Source: Synechococcus sp. BS301-5m-G53
GTDB lineage: Bacteria; Cyanobacteriota; Cyanobacteriia; PCC-6307; Cyanobiaceae
Reading direction: 5' to 3'
NCBI GenBank assembly: GCA_016779825.1
Contig: JADHMX010000006.1
Coordinates: forward strand, 1 to 42,162
Length of the DNA: 42,162 nt
Shown here: one piece after another, positions 7,805 through 17,011 of the stretch
How the letters are laid out: every line of letters starts with the position of its first letter
Position numbering within the stretch: position 1 is the stretch's first letter
Notes under the pieces: generated by a model
Database searches by the model: none
Told to the model about the DNA's origin: nothing
What the model saw: the letters and a program-made list of their open reading frames with translations, nothing else
Made by a program: the position numbers and the translations under genes

Positions 7805-9612
7805 CAGCGCTTGGACTTCGCCGGCTTCTTGCCGGGAAGCTTGCGCAGACGGATCGACTCGGGGGTGACTTCGAGCATCTCGTCGGGACCGATGTATTCC
7901 AGAGCCCGCTCCAGGGTCATCTGAATCGGTGCTTGGAGCGTGTCCAGTTCCTCAGCACCGGCTGAACGCATGTTGGTGAGCTGCTTGGTCTTGCAGACGT
8001 TGATCTCCAGATCCTGAGGACGGTTGTACTCCCCGATGATCATTCCCTTGTAGACCTTGGTGCCAGGGCTGATGAAGAATTGACCGCGATCCTCGGCGTT
8101 CTTCAGGGCATAGAAGGTGGCCGTGCCCTCCTCGAAGGCGATCAGCACACCGTTCCGGCGGGTGTCGAAGTCACCCATCATCGGACGGTATTCATAGAAG
8201 GAATGGCTCATGATTCCTTCGCCACGGGTGGCTCGGATGAACTCACCCCGGAAACCGATCAGACCGCGGGAGGGAACGATGAACTCCAGCTGCGTGCGTC
8301 CATCAGCACTGGTTTCCATGTTCTGCATCTCGCCCTTGCGGGTGCCCAGTTTTTCGATGCAGCTGCCCACCGCCGGTTCAGGCACATCCATCACCAGGGT
8401 TTCAACGGGCTCGCAGGGGGTGCCATCAATGGTGCGGTAGATCACCTGCGGCTGGGACACCTGGAACTCATAGCCCTCACGGCGCATGGTCTCGATCAGG
8501 ATGCCGAGGTGCAATTCACCACGACCACTCACCGCAAAACGGTCTGGTGAATCGGTGTCTTCGACACGCAGAGCCACATTGGTGAGCAATTCACGCTGCA
8601 GACGGTCACGCACCTGACGGCTGGTGACGAACTTGCCTTCCTTGCCTGCAAACGGGGAGTCGTTGACGACGAAAGTCATCTGCAGGGTGGGCTCATCCAC
8701 CTTGATCAGCGGCAGAGCCGTCGGTTCGTCAGGGCAGGCGATGGTTTCGCCGATGTTGACGTCGTCAAAGCCAGCCACAGCCACCAGGTCTCCGGCGGAG
8801 GCCTCTTCGATCTCAACGCGCTGCAGCCCCTCGAAGCCCAGCAGCTTGCTGATGCGGCCCTTTTTGACGGAGCCGTCGTCTTTGATCAGGGCTGCATTCT
8901 GACCCTGTTTGATGCTCCCGTTGTGAACGCGGCCAATGATGATCCGGCCAAGGAAGTCGGAATAATCGAGGGTGGTGATTTGCAGCTGGAGGGGCTTCTC
9001 CGGATCGCCAACCGGGGGCGGAACGTGGCGAAGGATTGCGTCGAACAGCGGACGCATGTTGTCGCTGTCGGTCTTCATATCGGGCTTGGCAAAGCCCCCA
9101 AGACCGCTGCCAAACAGATAAGGGAAATCGCACTGATCGTCGTCAGCACCGAGCTCGATGAACAGGTCAAGCACCTTGTCGACGGCGGTCTCGGGATCCA
9201 CCCGGGCCCGGTCGATCTTGTTGACGAACACGATCGGACGCAGGCCCTGTTCAAGGGCCTTTTTCAGCACGAAGCGGGTCTGGGGCATCGGCCCCTCATT
9301 GGCGTCCACAATCAACAGACAGCCGTCCACCATGCCCAGCACCCGCTCCACTTCGCCGCCGAAGTCGGCGTGGCCAGGGGTATCAACAATGTTGATCCGG
9401 GTGTCCTTGTAGGTGACCGCCGTGTTTTTCGACAGGATCGTGATGCCCCGCTCACGCTCCAGGTCGTTGGAGTCCAGCACACATGTGGGCACCGCTTCGT
9501 TGTCGCGGAAAATTCCTGACTGCGCCAACAGCGAGTCGACCAGAGTCGTCTTGCCGTGGTCAACGTGGGCGATGATCGCAATGTTGCGGATCGCCTTGTT
9601 GTTGGCGCTCAT
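7804..9612 (-). CDS. typA: Ribosome-associated GTPase TypA/BipA
   Basis: A 602-aa translational GTPase of the EF-G/LepA superfamily, linked to ribosome assembly and stress adaptation. The N-terminal G domain has AHVDHGKTT at residues 15-23, DTPGHADF and NKIDR motifs, followed by EF-G-like domains II, III and V and the TypA-specific C-terminal domain ([24 protein letters not shown] region). The length is normal and the ATG at 9612 gives the canonical N-terminus. It is the first gene of a possible typA-DUF309-lptAB series on the minus strand. Confidence 0.97.
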   Translation of the reverse strand: MSANNKAIRNIAIIAHVDHGKTTLVDSLLAQSGIFRDNEAVPTCVLDSNDLERERGITILSKNTAVTYKDTRINIVDTPGHADFGGEVERVLGMVDGCLLIVDANEGPMPQTRFVLKKALEQGLRPIVFVNKIDRARVDPETAVDKVLDLFIELGADDDQCDFPYLFGSGLGGFAKPDMKTDSDNMRPLFDAILRHVPPPVGDPEKPLQLQITTLDYSDFLGRIIIGRVHNGSIKQGQNAALIKDDGSVKKGRISKLLGFEGLQRVEIEEASAGDLVAVAGFDDVNIGETIACPDEPTALPLIKVDEPTLQMTFVVNDSPFAGKEGKFVTSRQVRDRLQRELLTNVALRVEDTDSPDRFAVSGRGELHLGILIETMRREGYEFQVSQPQVIYRTIDGTPCEPVETLVMDVPEPAVGSCIEKLGTRKGEMQNMETSADGRTQLEFIVPSRGLIGFRGEFIRATRGEGIMSHSFYEYRPMMGDFDTRRNGVLIAFEEGTATFYALKNAEDRGQFFISPGTKVYKGMIIGEYNRPQDLEINVCKTKQLTNMRSAGAEELDTLQAPIQMTLERALEYIGPDEMLEVTPESIRLRKLPGKKPAKSKR

Positions 9613-9669
9613 GCGGGCTGACCGTAAGAATTTGTGAAGAACGCCAAAGGCGCAGTGCGACAGGTTATC

Positions 9670-12201
9670 TCAACGTGAGAATCGGCTTGTGAGTTCTGGA
9701 CCCTTGCTGCGCAGGCTGCCGCGGGTGACACCGAGCTGGTGGTGGATCCGCTCCTGGGACCAGACCTCCTGGGTGGCGATCCGACCCGCCAGAGCCTCGG
9801 CGTAAAGGCTGACGCGCCGGCGCGTCGCAGCGGCATCCTCATCAAGGAGTTCCAGCCGAATCCTGCGCACGCCTGCCCGCAGCAGCGCCGGCAGTGCCTC
9901 CACGCCAGATTGCGCCATTCCATTGAAGAGCGTGTTGCGACAGCCCAGATCAGCACGCAGGGGATGTTCGACGCCGCTGCGGTCCCGCAGGGTGACGTGG
10001 TGCGTCTCACAGGGGCGACCGCAGTCGGTGTGGTCTTTGCCGTCGGAGAGAAACGCACAGAACAGGCAATGCTCCATGTGGAACAGAGGCATGTGCTGAT
10101 GCAGGGTGACCTCCAGCAGCGCTGGATCAACGGCAGCCGCCAGATCCAGCAGTTGCTGAAGGTTGAGGTCGTAACTGGCCGTAAGCCGCTGCAGCTTCCA
10201 GTGGTCGCGATACCACTGGAAACTCAGGGGGTTGGCAGTGTTGAGGGAAAAGTCACCAATGCAGGGGGCCAGCGGCGTCAGCACCTCAAGCTGATCGGCA
10301 TTGCGCACCAGGAAGCCGTCGGGGCGAGCCCGAATCAGTGGCTCAAGCGTCCAGCGTTCATCGGGCCGTGTGATCCGTGCCCCGGCCAACCAAACACCCT
10401 CCGGCCAGCAGCCTCGCCCGATCGCCACCGCTTCCCGCAGCTCTCGGGGCTGCTCGAGATCGGCCACCACCGAGCGAATCGGTAAGTCCTCGCGGGAGAG
10501 ATCCACCAAGGCCTGCAGCTGCTCAAGGCTGCGCACCAGCACCACCAACCCTGGTTCGGTGTCGCTCTGGGGAGGAGAAGGCTGGTGACACATCCGCGCC
10601 AGTAGCTCTGTTGGGTCTGTGGTTGTGGAGAGTGCGGGGCCAGGGCCTGAAGCGGTGCTGTCATCCAGCGAGGCCTCCAACCGCTCGAGCAGGGCCCTGC
10701 GCATGCGATTCAGTTCCGCCACGGGCAGGAAAAGATCACCTTGCAGCTGAACATCAAGGTGCTGAAGCACCCAGCCGGTCCCCCCCAGCCGTCCCAGTTG
10801 CTCCTGAAGACGTTCACGATCGAGGGGGCGCTGGGAAGCGGTCTGCAGCGGCATGGCGCTGCAGAGCTTCAGATCCACAGCCTCCGGTTCCAGCAATTCC
10901 AGCTCCAGCGGTGCATCGAGCCGACCGGACACCCTCAGCGCCAGCTCCTGGGGCCGAGCCTCCACGGTGCGGCGGGCGGCCCGATGCCAACGGGACTGCC
11001 AGTCAGGGTCACTGGTCAGCCAGACAGAGGCACCAGACCGCAAGCCTGAAAGATCCACACGATCCGGACCAAGGCGAAGCTTCCAGCGTTCGTCGCCCAT
11101 CCGCTCGCACACCATGATCCGGCCACCGATTTCCCGTGGTGGCTGCAGGGGGTCGGACGACAGCTGTTCCAACACAAGACCCTGACCGGGCTGCAGCCGT
11201 TCTTTGCTGCGCAGATGCAACCAACCACCCCGTTCAACCCGCAGCAACCGCCCCAGCAGCGGGCCCCGCTTCTTGCTCCAGCGTCCATGCACCAAGCGGC
11301 GATGGTTCACCCCCTCCAGCCAACCGGTGGACAGCCCACGGGAGAAGGCCAGCTCCAACTGGCGTTGCACTTGGGTAGCCGAAGCAGGGGTCTGATCCAG
11401 CCGCTGCCGATAGGCGTCGGTGACAGCAGCCACGTAGGCCGCGTCTTTCAGACGCCCCTCAATTTTCAAGCTGGCCACACCGATCCGCTGCAGCTCAGGC
11501 AGCAGCTCCCAGGCCGCCAGATCCTGGGGAGAGAGGAGATAGCGCTGCTCCTCGAGGGAGTGAGGCTGGCCATCCACCACCATTTCGTAGGGGAGCCTGC
11601 AGGCCTGGGCACATTCACCTCGATTGGCACTGCGCTGACCCAGAGATTCACTGGTCAGACATTGCCCGGAGTAGGCGACGCAGAGGGCGCCATGCACGAA
11701 CACTTCCAACGGCATCGCAAGGTTCCGCTGGGCCAGTTGTGTCTGCAGGCGCTCAAGATCACGGAGAGCCAACTCCCGGGCCAGAACCACCCGCTGACAA
11801 CCAAGGGCAGCAGCCTGGGCAATCCCCGCTGCGCTGGTAATCGACATCTGGGTGGAACCATGCACGCAGAGGTTCGGCACCAGCCGCTGGGCCAGGCGAC
11901 AGAGCCCCACGTCCTGGACGATGACCGCATCCACACCCGCCTGGTCTGCAGCGATCAGCAGCTGAGCCGCAGCCTGCAGTTCATCGCTGAACACCAACAC
12001 GTTGAAGGTGAGAAAGCCCTTCACACCCCGCTGATGCAGCCACTGCATCACCTCAGACAGGTCATCCAGTCTGAAATTTTCGGCCCGCTGACGGGCGTTG
12101 AATGCATCAACGCCGAAGTACACCGCATCTGCACCGGAAGCGACGGCCGCCTGCATCGCAGCCCAGTCGCCCGCGGGAGACAGCAGCTCAGGGAGGGTCA
12201 A
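9670..12201 (-). CDS. U32 family peptidase-like RNA hydroxylation protein
   Basis: An 843-aa protein of the U32 'collagenase-like' family. Characterised relatives in E. coli (RlhA, TrhP) act in 23S rRNA or tRNA hydroxylation rather than proteolysis. The N-terminal barrel starts LPELLSPAGDWAAMQAAVASGADAVYFG. Conserved Cys-containing stretches follow (GQCLTSESLGQRSANRGECAQACR), then a long middle region of DUF3656 type, and a C-terminal cysteine cluster (HCLFCAF, DCGRPCETHH, LGCRN). The start is TTG at 12201, overlapping the VanY-type gene's stop as TTGA. A later start is possible. Which RNA it modifies cannot be told from sequence. Confidence 0.88.
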   Translation of the reverse strand: MTLPELLSPAGDWAAMQAAVASGADAVYFGVDAFNARQRAENFRLDDLSEVMQWLHQRGVKGFLTFNVLVFSDELQAAAQLLIAADQAGVDAVIVQDVGLCRLAQRLVPNLCVHGSTQMSITSAAGIAQAAALGCQRVVLARELALRDLERLQTQLAQRNLAMPLEVFVHGALCVAYSGQCLTSESLGQRSANRGECAQACRLPYEMVVDGQPHSLEEQRYLLSPQDLAAWELLPELQRIGVASLKIEGRLKDAAYVAAVTDAYRQRLDQTPASATQVQRQLELAFSRGLSTGWLEGVNHRRLVHGRWSKKRGPLLGRLLRVERGGWLHLRSKERLQPGQGLVLEQLSSDPLQPPREIGGRIMVCERMGDERWKLRLGPDRVDLSGLRSGASVWLTSDPDWQSRWHRAARRTVEARPQELALRVSGRLDAPLELELLEPEAVDLKLCSAMPLQTASQRPLDRERLQEQLGRLGGTGWVLQHLDVQLQGDLFLPVAELNRMRRALLERLEASLDDSTASGPGPALSTTTDPTELLARMCHQPSPPQSDTEPGLVVLVRSLEQLQALVDLSREDLPIRSVVADLEQPRELREAVAIGRGCWPEGVWLAGARITRPDERWTLEPLIRARPDGFLVRNADQLEVLTPLAPCIGDFSLNTANPLSFQWYRDHWKLQRLTASYDLNLQQLLDLAAAVDPALLEVTLHQHMPLFHMEHCLFCAFLSDGKDHTDCGRPCETHHVTLRDRSGVEHPLRADLGCRNTLFNGMAQSGVEALPALLRAGVRRIRLELLDEDAAATRRRVSLYAEALAGRIATQEVWSQERIHHQLGVTRGSLRSKGPELTSRFSR

Positions 12202-12950
12202 GGGTCGCGCCTGGTGAACCGACTGGCGGGCTCAAACAGACGCAGTGCATCCGCATTGCCCTCGTAGCGCCAGTGCCAGGGTTCGTACATCACGCCCTGA
12301 TTGTTGCCCTCGGGAAACGACAAAACGAAGTGGTAGCGAGCGGCGTGATCCTGCAGCCAGCGAAAGGCGTCAGTGTCTTGAAAGCTCTGGGAGAGGTTGG
12401 TCTCAGGAGCACGACCATCGCCGAGATCCACGGCATAGCCAGTGCTGTGCTCGGAATAGCCCGGTGGTGCCGACACCTGGGCACGTTCCTCGGCGGTCTG
12501 ATTCCGTTCAGAGGCCACATCAAAGAAAATGGATTCCTGGAGGGCCAGGGAACGAAACCCACTGAGCAGCCGCAGATCAACCCCATCGGCCGAGGCAGAG
12601 CGCATCATCGTGTCGAGGGCCTCAGCGGCCTGAACATTCAGCTCAATCCCCGGTTGAAACACGATCAGTTGATCGGCTTGTGCTTCTCCGTAGGGGAAGT
12701 GACCCAAGAGGCGGCCATCGGCATCGGGACGTTCACGAAAGCCTGAGATCTCAAGACTCTGGGTGGGCTGCCGCCGGGACAGCAGGGTTGGAGCCACCAT
12801 CAGCGCCGCAAGGCTTCCAGCACAGACAAGAACAAGCCCGAACAGCAGACGAGCCGCGCCATTTCCCTTGCGTTGACGCGGCGGCCGTGTCCGACGGGCG
12901 ACCGGAATATCCTCCCGCTCGGTGCGTCGCGCAGAGGAGGCCCGAACCAA
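12198..12950 (-). CDS. VanY-type D-alanyl-D-alanine carboxypeptidase
   Basis: A 250-aa membrane-anchored peptidoglycan carboxypeptidase of the zinc M15B family. Residues 1-30 are basic, about 33-54 form a transmembrane anchor, and the catalytic domain faces the periplasm. Zinc and catalytic motifs: SEHSTGYAVD (His168, Asp175) and EPWHWRY (Glu223, His226). No ATG precedes the anchor, so the TTG at 12950 is proposed. It leaves 108 bp to the divergent chlP start. The frame stays open through the antisense of chlP, which should not be taken as coding. It is coupled by overlap to the U32 gene. Confidence 0.88.
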   Translation of the reverse strand: MVRASSARRTEREDIPVARRTRPPRQRKGNGAARLLFGLVLVCAGSLAALMVAPTLLSRRQPTQSLEISGFRERPDADGRLLGHFPYGEAQADQLIVFQPGIELNVQAAEALDTMMRSASADGVDLRLLSGFRSLALQESIFFDVASERNQTAEERAQVSAPPGYSEHSTGYAVDLGDGRAPETNLSQSFQDTDAFRWLQDHAARYHFVLSFPEGNNQGVMYEPWHWRYEGNADALRLFEPASRFTRRDP

Positions 12951-13058
12951 GGCGCTGATGCGTGTTGTTTCGATCGTAAAGGCAGCTGCCAGGTCGACCC
13001 ACAATGGTTGTTGTGACAGTGATAGCTTCACAAAACAATCCAGCGGAGACGGGCTGAG

Positions 13059-14426
13059 ATGTTGCGAGTTGCGGTGATCGGCGGTGGCCCCAGTGGCTCC
13101 TGTGCTGCGGAGATCCTGGCCAAGGCGGGAATTCAAACTTGGCTGTTCGAGCGCAAACTCGACAACGCCAAACCCTGTGGCGGGGCGATTCCTCTTTGCA
13201 TGGTCGAAGAATTCGACCTTCCTGACGAGATCATCGACCGCAAGGTTCGGAACATGAAGATGATCTCCCCCTCCAACAGGGAGGTGGACATCAAGCTCGA
13301 TCCGCTCGGGTACGACGAAAATGCCTATATCGGCATGTGCCGTCGTGAGGTTTTCGATGCCTTCCTTCGCAACAGGGCAGCTGATCTCGGCACGACCCTG
13401 ATTAACGGTCTGGTGCAGAAGATCGACACCGGCACTGACCGCCAAGGGCCTTACACCATCCATTACGCCGACTACAGCGCTGGTGGCCCCACCGGAGAGC
13501 AGAAGACCCTTCCCGTCGACCTGATCATCGGTGCCGATGGCGCCAACTCCAGGGTGGCCAAAGCCATGGATGCCGGTGATTACAACGTGGCCATCGCCTT
13601 CCAGGAACGGATCAAGCTTCCGGCTGAGGAGATGACCTACTACGAGGATCTGGCTGAGATGTATGTCGGGACAGATGTGTCCCCTGACTTCTACGCCTGG
13701 GTGTTCCCCAAATACGACCACGTTGCAGTGGGAACGGGAACGATGCAGCAGAACCAGAGCCTGATCAAGGGTCTGCAGAAGGGCATCCGCGAGCGGGCCA
13801 ACAAGCGGCTGTTCCAGGGCGAGGTGATCAAGGTGGAAGCCCACCCGATTCCTGAGCACCCCCGTCCTCGTCGGGTGGTAGGCCGCATGGCGCTTGTGGG
13901 CGACGCAGCTGGGTATGTCACCAAGAGCTCAGGCGAAGGCATCTACTTCGCTGCCAAGAGCGGCCGGATGTGTGCCGAAGCGATCGTGGAAATCTCCAAC
14001 AGCGGAGCCTCCATCCCCACCGAGAAGCAGATCAAGTCGACCTACCTCAAGCGCTGGGACCGCAAGTACGGCGCCACCTATGCGGTACTCGACATCCTGC
14101 AGCGAATCTTCTATCGCAATGACGCAGCCCGAGAAGCCTTCGTCGAGATGTGCGACGACAAGGACGTGCAGAAGCTGACCTTCGACAGCTATCTGTACAA
14201 ACGGGTGGTGATGATGAATCCCTGGCAGCAGATCAAACTGACCCTTCGCACCCTCGGCAGCCTGATTCGGGGCGAGGCACTCGCTCCTTCCGTCTACAAC
14301 CCTGTTCCCTCTGCCGTTGGCCGTTCAGACGGCGATTTCCTGGCCGAGGAAGCTGCCCAGCAGATCAAAGCGCAAGCCTCCGGATCGAAGGAGACCGAGT
14401 CGAAGGAAAAGGCCGGCGTCTCCTGA
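13059..14426 (+). CDS. chlP: Geranylgeranyl reductase (chlorophyll phytyl side chain)
   Basis: A 455-aa flavoprotein that reduces geranylgeranyl diphosphate (or geranylgeranyl-chlorophyll) to the phytyl form for chlorophyll and tocopherol. The N-terminal dinucleotide-binding motif is VAVIGGGPSGSCAAEIL, followed by KPCGGAIPLCMVEEFDLP, typical of ChlP. A second FAD motif, MALVGDAAGYVTKSSGEGI, lies near residue 275. The C-terminus ends in a charged Lys/Glu tail. The length is normal. It is divergent from the VanY-type gene, and the short spacer must hold its promoter. Confidence 0.97.
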   Translation: MLRVAVIGGGPSGSCAAEILAKAGIQTWLFERKLDNAKPCGGAIPLCMVEEFDLPDEIIDRKVRNMKMISPSNREVDIKLDPLGYDENAYIGMCRREVFDAFLRNRAADLGTTLINGLVQKIDTGTDRQGPYTIHYADYSAGGPTGEQKTLPVDLIIGADGANSRVAKAMDAGDYNVAIAFQERIKLPAEEMTYYEDLAEMYVGTDVSPDFYAWVFPKYDHVAVGTGTMQQNQSLIKGLQKGIRERANKRLFQGEVIKVEAHPIPEHPRPRRVVGRMALVGDAAGYVTKSSGEGIYFAAKSGRMCAEAIVEISNSGASIPTEKQIKSTYLKRWDRKYGATYAVLDILQRIFYRNDAAREAFVEMCDDKDVQKLTFDSYLYKRVVMMNPWQQIKLTLRTLGSLIRGEALAPSVYNPVPSAVGRSDGDFLAEEAAQQIKAQASGSKETESKEKAGVS

Positions 14427-14475
14427 CGGAGGCGGGCCCAAAACATCACTCCAACACCAGTGCTGAAGCTGCTCG

Positions 14476-14700
14476 TTAGTTGCGCGACTCAATCGCTTTG
14501 CCAGCGGCATCCTTAATCCGCTCAATCCCCTGCTCAATATTCTTGGCAGGGGTAGTTTCTTTCTTGGTCGTCGACCAGACGTTGATGGCGTAAACGGCGG
14601 CAGCGGCCAGGATCACCGCGGCAATCACGGTTCCCAGGCCATTGCCGCCTTGGCGGATCAAGACAGGCTGCTGAGGGGTGTTGCTCTCTTGATCAGGCAT
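14476..14700 (-). CDS. Small single-span membrane protein, unknown
   Basis: A 74-aa protein starting MPDQESNTPQQP, with one transmembrane segment (GTVIAAVILAAAAVYAINVW) and a charged, probably amphipathic tail (EQGIERIKDAAGKAIESRN). No family recognised. An alternative in-frame ATG at 14751 directly abuts the glyS stop codon (TGAATG) and would add 17 residues. It would also make the gene translationally coupled to glyS. I prefer the shorter form because the extra residues look unstructured. It converges on chlP with a 49-bp gap. Confidence 0.75.
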   Translation of the reverse strand: MPDQESNTPQQPVLIRQGGNGLGTVIAAVILAAAAVYAINVWSTTKKETTPAKNIEQGIERIKDAAGKAIESRN

Positions 14701-14751
14701 TACTGCTGAATGGGCTGGCCCTTGCTTAGCCGCAGAGGCCAGCCCTGCCAT

Positions 14752-16917
14752 TCATTTGGATTGAATCGCTTCAAATTCAGCCAACACCGAGGCCTGATTG
14801 CGCAGGACAGACAAAAGGTTGAGGCGATTGAGCCGCAACGCGGAATCGTCGACCATCACCATCACACTGGTGTCCCCATCGAAGAAAGCCTGGAGAGCTG
14901 GCGTGGCCGCCACAAGCGCATCGGCGAGGGCTTGATACGACCGCTGCTGCGCCAGAGGCTGAAGCTGCACCAGAGCAGCGAACAGATCCTGCTCACTGGC
15001 CGACTCGAACTGTTCGGGCTCAACCACATCGCCGGGCACAAGTTGGTCCCGTGCCAGATCACCCTTCTCGGCAAGCTTGGCGGCCCGTTGAACGACCGCT
15101 TGGACGGCATCCAGCTGACCGCTGTTCCGAAGATCGCGCAACAACTGGATCCGCTGTTTCACATCAAGGGGATCACTGAGCAGCCGCTCGTTCGAGAGAG
15201 CCTCTCCTGCAACAGCCTGCACCAGATCCGAGGCAAAGCCGTCGTCTTCCAGCTGCGAAACAATCCGCTGGCGCATCAGCTGGCAAAGATCGTTGTGGAG
15301 TTGGCTGGCGTCCACCGCAAAGGCAGGGAAAAGGGCAGCCCACTCCTCCACGGCGTGGCTCAGGAAAGCCATCAGGTCAAGGCGCCAGCCCATCCCCCAA
15401 AGAATCTGCAAAACACCATTGCCGGCACGACGCAGGGCATAGGGATCGGAGGATCCGGTCGGCCGCTCTCCCTTGGCAAAGATGCTGAGCAGCAGTTCAA
15501 GCCGTTCTGCCACGGCCACCACCGCTCCTGCGGGCGTTGCGGGGAGGTCATCTCCGGCTCCACGGGGCAAGTAGTGCTCCACCACAGCGAGGGCAACCTC
15601 GCGGGGTTCTCCCTCCTCCAGCAGATACTTGCCACCCATCAGGCCCTGAAGTTCAGGGAACTCCCCCACCATCTGGCTCACCAGATCGTTCTTGCAGAAA
15701 TGCGCCGCACGCTGAGCAGCATCCGCCAGGGTTGTCTCGAGACCCAGTTGCTTCAGCAGCAACCCAGTGAGCCGCTCAATCCTCTCGGTTCGATCCAGAA
15801 GACTGCCCAGCCCTTCCGCGAAGGTGACCCGGTCGAGGGCCTCGCGCCGTGATGCGCTGGATTGACGTCGGTCGACATCGAGGAAGAATTCGGCATCCGC
15901 CAAGCGCGCTCCAAGCACGCGCTCGTTGCCGCGAACAATCAGAGACGAGGCCGGAGCCAGGCCATTGCCCACCAAGAGGAACTGAGGCCGAAGCACAGCC
16001 TCAGCGGTGAGTCGGAGCGGGTCGGCCTCCAGGCCAGGCACCTGCAGGGGCACATAACGCTGATGGGCCTGCATCACTGTGCTGATCACCTCCGGAGGAA
16101 GCTGCAGGAATCGTTCAGCGATCGTTCCCTCGAGAATCCTGGGGTCCTCAACAAGGTCCACCAGTTCCTCGAACAGTGATGCCGGACAGTCGGGTGTTCC
16201 GTTGGCGGCTTGAGCTGACTGGTCAAGGCTGGTGCGAATCCGCTTGGCCCGCTCGGCGCGATCAACAACAACACCCGCAGAGGCCAGGGTTTCCCCAAAC
16301 ACCTCCGCCGATGCGATGGACAGCGGCTCCTCACCATGAAGCCGGTGAGCACGGCTGAAGCGATCACTGCGGACCTCGGGGTCAGCCCCATCGAGCACCA
16401 CAGGGATCACCTCTGAACCCTTGAGCGCCAACAGCCAGCGGATAGGGCGGCTGAAGCGCTGAGCTCCGGTTCCCCAGCGCATGAACCGCCGGCCCTGCAG
16501 CGCATCAATCCATTGGGGAATCAGCCCTTGGAGCAAATCAACACTGGCTTGACCGGGGGTGAGCACCGTTGCGAAGAGGCACGGTCCCTTGGGGGTTTCA
16601 CGCTGCTCAAGGGCTGAGGGATCAACCCCGCAGCGCTTGGCGAAACCGATCGCTGCTGGTCCTGGGATGCCGTCCTTGAAAGCCTGAGCCACGGGAGGGC
16701 CTTTGCGTTCCTCCTGAAGATCGGGTTGGCGGTCTTCCAGCTCCGCAACGGAGACCACCAGACGTCGGGGGGTGCCGAACACGGACACCACCCCATGGCC
16801 CAGCCTTGCCTCCTTCAGATCACGACCGACCCTCTGCTGCAGCTGGTCAAGCGCTTGTTTGACGAAATCGGCGGGAAGTTCCTCGGTACCGATTTCCAGA
16901 AGAAAGGTTGCCGTCAC
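14752..16917 (-). CDS. glyS: Glycyl-tRNA synthetase beta subunit
   Basis: A 721-aa beta subunit of the bacterial alpha2-beta2 glycyl-tRNA synthetase, which charges tRNA(Gly). The N-terminus (ATFLLEIGTEELPADFVKQAL) is the family signature. The motifs RFSRPIRWLLALKG and KFL-like central HD-type region are visible, and a C-terminal anticodon-binding domain follows. The start appears to be GTG at 16917, giving the conserved TATFLLEIG N-terminus. The alpha subunit (glyQ) is not in this window, so the two subunits are unlinked, as is usual in cyanobacteria. It is divergent from sulfite reductase. Confidence 0.97.
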   Translation of the reverse strand: MTATFLLEIGTEELPADFVKQALDQLQQRVGRDLKEARLGHGVVSVFGTPRRLVVSVAELEDRQPDLQEERKGPPVAQAFKDGIPGPAAIGFAKRCGVDPSALEQRETPKGPCLFATVLTPGQASVDLLQGLIPQWIDALQGRRFMRWGTGAQRFSRPIRWLLALKGSEVIPVVLDGADPEVRSDRFSRAHRLHGEEPLSIASAEVFGETLASAGVVVDRAERAKRIRTSLDQSAQAANGTPDCPASLFEELVDLVEDPRILEGTIAERFLQLPPEVISTVMQAHQRYVPLQVPGLEADPLRLTAEAVLRPQFLLVGNGLAPASSLIVRGNERVLGARLADAEFFLDVDRRQSSASRREALDRVTFAEGLGSLLDRTERIERLTGLLLKQLGLETTLADAAQRAAHFCKNDLVSQMVGEFPELQGLMGGKYLLEEGEPREVALAVVEHYLPRGAGDDLPATPAGAVVAVAERLELLLSIFAKGERPTGSSDPYALRRAGNGVLQILWGMGWRLDLMAFLSHAVEEWAALFPAFAVDASQLHNDLCQLMRQRIVSQLEDDGFASDLVQAVAGEALSNERLLSDPLDVKQRIQLLRDLRNSGQLDAVQAVVQRAAKLAEKGDLARDQLVPGDVVEPEQFESASEQDLFAALVQLQPLAQQRSYQALADALVAATPALQAFFDGDTSVMVMVDDSALRLNRLNLLSVLRNQASVLAEFEAIQSK

Positions 16918-17011
16918 GCCAACGTCAAAGCCGGAAGCGACTGTATTGGAAGCCGTTTCGCTACGTTCAATTCAGGAAATCCTTTTCGGGGTGGGGGAAA
17001 GCTCCTTGGCA

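Noticed and set aside
12951-13859. N-terminal extension of the VanY-type gene through the antisense of chlP
   Set aside because: The added 300 residues have no relation to M15 peptidases and would be antisense to chlP. A TTG at 12950 gives a sensible membrane-anchored protein.
14710-15852. Plus-strand open frame (380 aa) opposite glyS
   Set aside because: Antisense to a conserved synthetase. No domain visible.
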